Of a stretch of 64,000 nt of DNA, positions 58,237 through 64,000 are shown in pieces. The notes beneath the pieces were generated by a model. That model did not search any database, was not told the origin of the DNA, and worked only from the letters and a program-made list of their open reading frames with translations. Location of the stretch: contig JANQQK010000007.1 of the NCBI GenBank assembly GCA_028289375.1, positions 91,953-155,952 of the forward strand, written 5' to 3'. Position numbers and translations under genes: made by a program. How positions within the stretch are numbered: the stretch's first letter is position 1; each line of letters starts with the position of its first letter. Source of the DNA: Phycisphaerae bacterium. GTDB taxonomy: Bacteria; Planctomycetota; Phycisphaerae; UBA1845.

Positions 58237-59670
58237 ATGGGGTTTTTCGCGCAACTTGAGAAACGGATTCGCGACATCGGGTCACTGGTGTGCGTGGGGA
58301 TCGATCCGCGACCAGATGATCTGCCGGAATCATCGATCGATGGTTTGAGGCGATACTGCTTCGAGCTGATCGATGCCGTCGGTCGAAGCGTGGCTGCGTT
58401 CAAACCCAACAGCGCGTTCTTTGAAGCGTTCGGTCCGGACGGAATGGCTGTGCTGCGGGACGTGGTCGGGCATGTAGCTGACGAAATTCCGGTGATTCTC
58501 GACGCCAAGCGGGGAGACATCGCATCAACAGCGGATGCATACGCACACGCTGCGTTCGGCGAATTCGGGGCCGACGCGATCACCGTCAATCCCTATCTCG
58601 GCCGTGACAGCATCGAACCATTCTGCGGTAATCCCGATCATGGCATCTTCCTGCTGTGCAAAACGTCGAACCCCGGCGCGGCTGATTTTCAGGATCTGCC
58701 GACGGGTCCTGAAAACGCTCCTCTGTTCGAGCACGTCGCACGCCAGGCGCAATCATGGAACAAACAGGACAACGTCGGGCTGGTCGTCGGGGCGACGCAG
58801 GTGGAGGCATTGCGTCGGGTTCGCGACATTGCACCGACGCTGTGGTTCCTCAGCCCCGGCGTCGGCGCTCAGGGTGCGAATCTCGATGAGGCGCTCAGCG
58901 CCGGTTTGCGTCGCGATGGCAGCGGCATGCTGATCAACGTCTCGCGCTCGGTGGCACGAGCCGCAGACCCGGCTGCGGAAGTGGCACGTTTGAATGATGA
59001 AATCCATCGCGTCCGGGCCGCCATAACGCCCACACATCGCGAACCAGCAGCAGAAACGTTTACGCCATTGCAACGCCGCGTCGCCGACGCCCTGCTCGAC
59101 ATCGATTGCGTCCGCTTCGGAACATTCACGCTCAAGTCGGGACTTGAATCACCCATTTACGTCGACCTGCGGCGACTCATCGGCCATCCGCGCGTCCTGC
59201 ACGACGCCGCCGCAACCTACCGACCCATGCTCGAACAACTCCCGTTCGATCACCTCGCCGCCCTGCCCTACGCCGCCATGCCGATCGCAACGGCCATCGG
59301 GCTGCAAATGCACGCGTCGCTAGTCTACCCGCGCAAGGAGAGCAAGTCCTACGGCACGGCTGCCAACGTCGAAGGCGTGTACGCTGCGGGGGACCGCGCG
59401 GTTGTCATCGACGACGTGGCCACCACCGGCTCGTCCAAGGTCGAGGGCATCGAGAAGCTCGCAACCGTCGGGTTGAATGTCCGCGACATCGTCGTGCTCA
59501 TCGATCGACAATCAGGCGCGAGGGAATCACTGGCCAACGCGGGATACACCATGCACGCCGTATTCACGCTCACCGATCTGCTCGATCACTGGGACAGGAC
59601 CGGGCGCGTCGCATCCGACCACATCGCCGCCGCACGCAAGTTCATCGACGCGACCAGCCCGACAACCTGA
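58237..59670 (+). CDS. pyrFE: Bifunctional orotidine-5'-phosphate decarboxylase / orotate phosphoribosyltransferase (PyrF-PyrE fusion)
   Basis: This 478-residue fusion carries a type 2 OMP decarboxylase in residues 1-~265: 'VCVGIDPRP', 'AFKPNSAFFEAFG', catalytic 'VILDAKRGDIASTADAYA', 'FLSPGVGAQGANLDEALSAG'. Residues ~285-478 are an orotate phosphoribosyltransferase: 'FGTFTLKSGLESPIYVDLRR', 'YPRKESKSYGTAANVEG' and PRPP motif 'AVVIDDVATTGSSK'. It performs the last two UMP steps. The order F-E is the reverse of the animal UMP synthase (E-F). The ATG is 4 bases after pyrB and 2 bases separate it from pyrD. Confidence 0.95.
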   Translation: MGFFAQLEKRIRDIGSLVCVGIDPRPDDLPESSIDGLRRYCFELIDAVGRSVAAFKPNSAFFEAFGPDGMAVLRDVVGHVADEIPVILDAKRGDIASTADAYAHAAFGEFGADAITVNPYLGRDSIEPFCGNPDHGIFLLCKTSNPGAADFQDLPTGPENAPLFEHVARQAQSWNKQDNVGLVVGATQVEALRRVRDIAPTLWFLSPGVGAQGANLDEALSAGLRRDGSGMLINVSRSVARAADPAAEVARLNDEIHRVRAAITPTHREPAAETFTPLQRRVADALLDIDCVRFGTFTLKSGLESPIYVDLRRLIGHPRVLHDAAATYRPMLEQLPFDHLAALPYAAMPIATAIGLQMHASLVYPRKESKSYGTAANVEGVYAAGDRAVVIDDVATTGSSKVEGIEKLATVGLNVRDIVVLIDRQSGARESLANAGYTMHAVFTLTDLLDHWDRTGRVASDHIAAARKFIDATSPTT

Positions 59671-59672
59671 CT

Positions 59673-60695
59673 ATGTATCGCCTGCTGCGACCGCTGCTGT
59701 TTCGTCTCGAACCGGAAAAAGCCCACGCGTTGACGCTTCGCGCCCTGCAAGCCTGCGGCGCCACACCGCCATTTGGTCGGCTGTTGCAGTCTGTCTACCC
59801 ACCGGCGTTGATGAAACCCGTCGACGTGTTCGGCCTGACGTTTCCCAATCGGGTCGGACTCGCCGCCGGTTTCGACAAGGACGCCCTCGCCATGCGTGGA
59901 TTGGCCCGCATCGGGTTCGGACACATCGAAGTCGGCACCGTCACACCCCAGCCACAACCCGGCAACGACCGCCCGCGCGTCTTTCGCCTTGCCGAAGACC
60001 ACGCCGTCATCAACCGACTCGGATTCCCCAGTCGCGGTGCGCAGTACGTCGCCGACCGACTGCTCCGCCACAAGCCACGCAACATCGTCATCGGCGTCAA
60101 CCTCGGCAAGCAGAAACGCACCAAACACGAGTACGCCGCCAACGACTACGTCACCCTCATCCGACGATTCGCCTCGCTGTCGCACTACCTCACGATCAAC
60201 ATCAGTTCGCCAAACACACCAGGCCTGCGCGAATTGCAGACGCCCGAATTTCTCAAACCGATGCTTCAGCGCCTGGTCACAGAACGTGACCAGCAGGCCA
60301 GCGCACTGGGCCGACGCATTCCGATGCTCGTCAAGATCGCCCCCGACTTCGGCGACGACGATCTGGCCGCAACGCTCGACGTGATCGGCGAAGCCCGCAT
60401 CGACGGCATCATCGTCGCCAACACGACCATCAGCCGACCGCCGCTCAAGAGTCGCCATCGCTCCGAAACCGGCGGACTCAGCGGCGAACCGTTGTTCGAT
60501 AAATCCGTCGCGATGGTCACCAGGGTTCACGAACACACGTCAGGCAAACTGCCCATCATCGCCGTTGGCGGCATCAGCAGCGGTGACCACGCACGTCGCA
60601 TGATCGACGCCGGCGCATCCCTTGTTCAGATCTATTCTGCCTTGGTCTTCCGCGGACCGCGACTCGTTCGGGAATTGGTGCAGGCCACATCGTGA
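59673..60695 (+). CDS. pyrD: Dihydroorotate dehydrogenase (quinone-type, class 2)
   Basis: This 340-residue class 2 enzyme starts with the membrane-associating helices 'MYRLLRPLLFRLEPEKAHAL'. It has 'VFGLTFPNRVGLAAGFDKDA', 'GFGHIEVGTVTPQPQPGNDR' and catalytic-serine 'YLTINISSPNTPGLRELQ'. FMN-site regions 'MLVKIAPDF', 'DGIIVANTTISRP' and 'LPIIAVGGISSGDHARRMID' are present. It oxidises dihydroorotate and passes electrons to the quinone pool, which here is probably menaquinone given mqnA/mqnC. It is last in the pyr operon. carAB is outside the window. Confidence 0.95.
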   Translation: MYRLLRPLLFRLEPEKAHALTLRALQACGATPPFGRLLQSVYPPALMKPVDVFGLTFPNRVGLAAGFDKDALAMRGLARIGFGHIEVGTVTPQPQPGNDRPRVFRLAEDHAVINRLGFPSRGAQYVADRLLRHKPRNIVIGVNLGKQKRTKHEYAANDYVTLIRRFASLSHYLTINISSPNTPGLRELQTPEFLKPMLQRLVTERDQQASALGRRIPMLVKIAPDFGDDDLAATLDVIGEARIDGIIVANTTISRPPLKSRHRSETGGLSGEPLFDKSVAMVTRVHEHTSGKLPIIAVGGISSGDHARRMIDAGASLVQIYSALVFRGPRLVRELVQATS

Positions 60696-60704
60696 CCCGC
60701 GGTG

Positions 60705-62444
60705 TCAGTGTCCGGCCAACTCCGGGTGCAATCGTCGCTCGAACACGTAGGGGCAGATTTCGATGATCTCGCCGTTGCGGTGACGATCCTGAATCCGTTT
60801 CCAATAGGCCGCTGTAAACAACTCGCCATGCGCTTTGTTGAAGGCCTCGCCGATCTCGCCGGTCAGACACAGAAAGCTTGGAAACTCCTCTGGAAAGACG
60901 TCATCCTCAGCCACGTAGAACCAAGGCTCTGCGCTCATCTCCTCATCCATGTCACGTGCCACAGGCATCTTGCGAAACCGACACGCCGTCAGCAGGCACA
61001 ACTCGTCATAGTCGTAGAAGATCACCCGCCCATGACGCGTAACGCCGAAGTTCTTGAGCAGAAGATCGCCTGGGAAAATATTGCTCGATGCGAGGTCCTT
61101 GATCGCCTGTCCGTAGTCCTTGACGGCTGCGACCGCGCGACGGGTTGGCTCGTTTCTCAGGTAGAGATTCAGCGGCGTGATGCGTCGCTCGGTGTAAACG
61201 TGCTTGAGATCGACAAAGCCATCCGAAATGGACACGCTTTCCGACGCCGACGTCCGCAACTCGTCGAGCAATTCGTCGGAGAAGCGTTCGATCGCGAATT
61301 CCAGATGCTCAAATTCCTGGGCATCCACCAGTCGCCCGCCCCGATCATGCTTGAAAACAAGGTCGTACTTGTTCTTCACGTCTCTCCGTGTCATCGTCTT
61401 CGGCGGCAGCGGCTTGTCACGAATCACCTTGAACACGACATCGTACGACGGAAGCGTGAACACGATCATGACGAGCCCCTTGTCGCCAGCTGCGTGAACG
61501 AACGCTTCCGATGTGTCGCCAAGGTGCTCAAGCAGATCGCGATACAACTCCGTCTTGCCGTGCTTGTTGAAACCGATGGCCGTGTATAGCTCCGCCGGCG
61601 GTTTCTTCGGCATGATGACCTTCAGGAATGCGACCAGTGCATCGGGACGTTCCACATCGACATGGAAGTAGGAGCGTGTGAAGCTGAACACGACGCTGGC
61701 TTCATTCTCATCGACGAGGACGGCGTCGATGTAAACACCCGTATCGCGATGCACCAGCACGATCACCAGCGGCAGCACCTGATTATTGGATCGCAAGTGC
61801 CCGACCAGATACGCCCGACGCCCGCGAAAGAAAACCGAATCAACCATGTGCAGCGACGTCAGCCGCCCGTCGCCCCACTTCTCGGTGAGTCGTCGCTCCA
61901 TCTCAGCCGCACCCAACGCCAGATCTATATCAAGCACCGGGAAAGACCAGCCCTGGCAGAAGTATTCGAGGATATTCTGAAGCAGCGTCGCCCGCTCGCC
62001 TTCAACGGGGAAGGACATCAGCAAGTCCGGATCCTCGTGGATCGTGGCCGACGCGAAATGCGATTCAATGAACTCGATGTCGGGATTGACACCCACCGTC
62101 GAAAAGATGCGGCGACTGACCGAATTGAAAAAGGACTCCGCCTGACGACACGTGGCGATGTCGGCGATCAACTGGGTGTACGACGCCTTGATCGGCGGCC
62201 ACAGTGCGCGATCCGTCACCCGCTCCGCCAATCGATCGCGCACATCGTCCACGACGCCGCGTACGATCTCGCCATACAGATCCAGTCGTTCGCTTGCGTC
62301 CGACTGCAATCCTTCCCACTCGCGTGTTTCGAAACGCTGCCGCGCTCGCTGTGTGATCCTCGCAAACTGCTCGAAATAGCGCTGCATCCCCTCGTAGATG
62401 CGACGTGCAATCTGATCGGCGAGTTGATTCGGCTCAGCAGTCAT
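60705..62444 (-). CDS. aceK: Isocitrate dehydrogenase kinase/phosphatase
   Basis: This 579-residue protein has a regulatory N-terminal half ('LADQIARRIYEGMQRYFEQF', 'LTEKWGDGRLTSLHMVDSVF') and the AceK kinase/phosphatase half. The latter shows 'AIGFNKHGKTELYRDLLEHL', 'AAGDKGLVMIVFTLPSYDVV' (phosphate-loop and catalytic lysine region), 'NIFPGDLLLKNFGVTRHGRV' and 'IFYDYDELCLL', which provide the Asp/Asn metal residues. AceK phosphorylates isocitrate dehydrogenase to push carbon into the glyoxylate shunt. aceA and aceB are not in the window. The ATG at 62444 is preferred over a TTG eight codons upstream. Neither has a clear ribosome-binding site. Confidence 0.93.
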   Translation of the reverse strand: MTAEPNQLADQIARRIYEGMQRYFEQFARITQRARQRFETREWEGLQSDASERLDLYGEIVRGVVDDVRDRLAERVTDRALWPPIKASYTQLIADIATCRQAESFFNSVSRRIFSTVGVNPDIEFIESHFASATIHEDPDLLMSFPVEGERATLLQNILEYFCQGWSFPVLDIDLALGAAEMERRLTEKWGDGRLTSLHMVDSVFFRGRRAYLVGHLRSNNQVLPLVIVLVHRDTGVYIDAVLVDENEASVVFSFTRSYFHVDVERPDALVAFLKVIMPKKPPAELYTAIGFNKHGKTELYRDLLEHLGDTSEAFVHAAGDKGLVMIVFTLPSYDVVFKVIRDKPLPPKTMTRRDVKNKYDLVFKHDRGGRLVDAQEFEHLEFAIERFSDELLDELRTSASESVSISDGFVDLKHVYTERRITPLNLYLRNEPTRRAVAAVKDYGQAIKDLASSNIFPGDLLLKNFGVTRHGRVIFYDYDELCLLTACRFRKMPVARDMDEEMSAEPWFYVAEDDVFPEEFPSFLCLTGEIGEAFNKAHGELFTAAYWKRIQDRHRNGEIIEICPYVFERRLHPELAGH

Positions 62445-62574
62445 CTCGATCGAACATTCAACGTACAAGGGAAGCCAGAGAATTGCCCCAGCGTGGTCCC
62501 GTTGATTGGATGATATACGAAAACGGCGTGAACCACCCCATGTCGGGCAACGAATGGACGCGCGGCGACGATGT

Positions 62575-63735
62575 CTAGAACGATCCCATCGCCGAGGTGA
62601 GTTCCTCTGGCAACCGGTCCAGGTACAGCATGAAGGACTCGCTCGTCGCCAATCCCAATTCCTGAGCGGACGTGGTGCGGAGCAGGTTGTAGTCGTGGCG
62701 CGGCGTAAACTCCAGCAACGAGAGGATCATGTCGGTGAGTTGCAACTGGCTGCGCTGAACGCGGAGCGGATCTTCCTCGTGCGGCTCGCTGTGGTGATTG
62801 GCGATCAGCGATTGCAACTCATCCGGCAGCTTCCATGACTCGGCGATCAGCTCACCGAATTCCTGATGGCACTCGTAGCAAAGATAGTCAAACGTCGGCA
62901 CGTCGATCACATACTGCAGCATCGCCTCCTGCTTCTGCACTTCGCGCAGAACGATGATGTTGCCGATGTCATGCATCAAGCCAATCAGAAACGCTTCTTC
63001 CTCATCCATATGCGTGAACCGGCACAACCCGCGCATGACGTGCGCACCAGCCACAGCACGATCCCACACCAACTTGCCAAGCTGCCAGTCCTCACCATCC
63101 TTACGGAAGATGGCCGCTCGCAGCGACTGATGCATCATCAGCGTTTTGAGCGCGCTGGCTCCGATCCGGGCGACCGCAGACTTCAACGTCGTGATCTTCG
63201 ACACACCCCCATAAATCGGAGAATTCGACATTCGCAGAACCGCCGCCGAGATCACCGGATCCTCGCCGATCGTCTGCGCCACCTTGTCCACTCGGTATTC
63301 ACGTGACCGCAACTCACGCATCACGCGCTCCGCCACCTCGGGCAGAGGCGGCATCCCAAGATCATGGCCATCCATCTGGTTGACCAGGATGTTCTCCATC
63401 GCCCGGGCCACCCCCTGCAACTCAGGTCGCTCCGGTGCCACGAGTGACGTCTCGCCCAATCCGTCGATGCACCACCATGGCTCGTGCGCAACGGAATGTG
63501 CACCAGACGCATCATTCAGTGATGGCTCGGCTGGTTCCACCGCGACGCCGGTGTCGTCCGCAGCATCCTCAAGGACGGCGACCGCAGACTCCGATTCCAT
63601 CGCAGGCGCCTGTTCGACAAACGCATTTGCGACCGGTGGCTCGATGCGCTTGACCGACGCCCGTTCCTCGGGCGCAGCCTCGTCAGCAGTCCCGCCAAAG
63701 AGCTTGGCCCACAACCGTTCAAACAGCGAACCCAT
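62575..63735 (-). CDS. HDOD-domain signal-transduction protein
   Basis: This 386-residue protein begins 'MGSLFERLWAKLFGGTADEA', has a low-complexity acidic Ala-rich linker of about 80 residues, and then an HDOD domain (~120-330): 'LPPLPEVAERVMRELRS', 'EDPVISAAVLRMSNSPIYGG', 'KSAVARIGASALKTLMMHQS', 'AFLIGLMHDIGNIIVLREVQ' and 'IANHHSEPH'. HDOD proteins are HD-like but usually non-catalytic signalling scaffolds. Here 'LMHDIGN' keeps the HD pair. A start 16 codons further upstream (63783) is possible. The ATG at 63735 has GGAG 12 bases away, so the choice is uncertain. Confidence 0.85.
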   Translation of the reverse strand: MGSLFERLWAKLFGGTADEAAPEERASVKRIEPPVANAFVEQAPAMESESAVAVLEDAADDTGVAVEPAEPSLNDASGAHSVAHEPWWCIDGLGETSLVAPERPELQGVARAMENILVNQMDGHDLGMPPLPEVAERVMRELRSREYRVDKVAQTIGEDPVISAAVLRMSNSPIYGGVSKITTLKSAVARIGASALKTLMMHQSLRAAIFRKDGEDWQLGKLVWDRAVAGAHVMRGLCRFTHMDEEEAFLIGLMHDIGNIIVLREVQKQEAMLQYVIDVPTFDYLCYECHQEFGELIAESWKLPDELQSLIANHHSEPHEEDPLRVQRSQLQLTDMILSLLEFTPRHDYNLLRTTSAQELGLATSESFMLYLDRLPEELTSAMGSF

Positions 63736-63905
63736 TGTTCCGTGGTGCTCCAGCAATACGGCATGGAAGACCGGCGCAGCCATGCTGCGGATGTGCGATC
63801 TCCCCGCAGGTGTTATCGTCTCATCCGCTGACCAAATTGTGATACGCGTGATGGATCGCGAACCGACCGACGGGGGCGTACATTATCGGTCACCAATCGG
63901 GCATG

Positions 63906-63937
63906 AAAAAAGGCCGCCCGATCAATTCGGACGGCCT
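63906..63937 (-). terminator. Rho-independent terminator of the PEP-CTERM gene at the right edge
   Basis: On the minus strand an 11-bp stem (63937-63927 with 63921-63911, one G-U pair) with a 5-base loop is followed by six T (63911-63906). It lies about 30 bases downstream of the stop of the gene entering from the right edge. Confidence 0.85.
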
Positions 63938-63968
63938 GTTGGAGGCATTTCAGATGTCGTTTCGTCGA

Positions 63969-64000
63969 TTAGCGACGACGACGGATGGCAGCCAGAGCAC
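63969..64000 (-). CDS. C-terminal end of a PEP-CTERM-type exported protein, 5' part outside window
   Basis: Only the last ten codons are visible: 'ALAAIRRRR' followed by TAA. A short hydrophobic run ending in several arginines at the extreme C-terminus is the final part of a PEP-CTERM/exosortase sorting signal. The following strong terminator shows that the gene ends here. The identity of the protein cannot be read. The IPTL-CTERM-like tail at 26.3 kb suggests related sorting in the same genome. Confidence 0.6.
   Translation of the reverse strand, partial: ALAAIRRRR

Noticed and set aside
1..64000. tRNA, rRNA, transposon, prophage, toxin-antitoxin or known defence genes
   Set aside because: I checked the intergenic gaps and the recognised coding sequences on both strands and found no cloverleaf, integrase, transposase or defence-family motif that I could support.

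Overview
The window is a high-GC, gene-dense bacterial chromosome segment that most likely comes from a Planctomycetota genome, probably a Phycisphaerae-like lineage. This is inferred from several features. There is a C-terminal PEP-CTERM-like tail at the right edge, an IPTL-CTERM-like tail on a PQQ-type sugar dehydrogenase, and EF-hand/dockerin-like 'DGDGDVD' and 'CDRSGTEDACD' tails. Membrane proteins end in 'CPHC...CPECG' zinc ribbons. Lipid A genes (lpxD, lpxI, kdsA) show an LPS-type outer membrane, and menaquinone is made by the futalosine route (mqnA, mqnC). I see no tRNA, rRNA, CRISPR array, transposase, phage or known defence gene.

Layout: 1-8.98 kb carries a truncated esterase, a VOC protein, a large secreted protein, lpxI-lpxD, a zinc-ribbon protein, a lipoprotein and an alanine/Na+ symporter. 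From 9.2 to 14.1 kb there is an NSS symporter with a small partner protein, a lipoprotein, mqnA-mqnC and a 24-residue membrane peptide. From 14.3 to 18.4 kb there is an OPT transporter, a two-helix membrane protein and a PhoD-like lipoprotein in one operon, plus a 48-residue lipoprotein. From 18.4 to 20.5 kb lies a GntR-ABC ATPase-permease operon with a clear 10-bp-arm palindromic operator. From 20.7 to 34.5 kb there are mostly exported proteins (ASST-like, metallopeptidase, sugar dehydrogenase, cyclophilin lipoprotein, eight-cysteine repeat protein) plus comM, purB and prfB, which has the +1 programmed frameshift. From 34.5 to 39.8 kb are lgt, panC, an ECF sigma/anti-sigma/double-STN operon and kdsA.

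From 40.1 to 47.7 kb lies the most striking unit. A 1442-residue protein fuses acyl reductase, acyl-adenylating, acyl carrier and PlsC acyltransferase domains. It is translationally coupled to a HAD phosphatase, a zinc alcohol dehydrogenase, a diacylglycerol-kinase-type lipid kinase and a small protein. This looks like an ElbD-type ether-lipid (or fatty-alcohol-based lipid) pathway. It converges on a catalytically dead ketosynthase-like gene. Between that gene and a KDPG aldolase sits a probable ~80-nt small RNA with its own promoter, an anti-Shine-Dalgarno loop and a terminator.

From 49.5 to 55.9 kb there is a GT39-like membrane glycosyltransferase, an oxidoreductase/methyltransferase/GT2/DegT aminotransferase sugar cluster and an STN-like exported protein. 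From 56.1 to 60.7 kb is a pyrimidine operon, pyrC-pyrB-pyrFE-pyrD. Its PyrC and PyrB resemble the DHOase and ATCase domains of eukaryotic CAD, in the same order, and its pyrF-pyrE fusion is reversed relative to animal UMP synthase. The right end holds aceK, an HDOD protein, a strong terminator and the last codons of a PEP-CTERM protein.

Starts were chosen by ribosome-binding sites and family N-termini. All family calls come from reading motifs, not from database searches.
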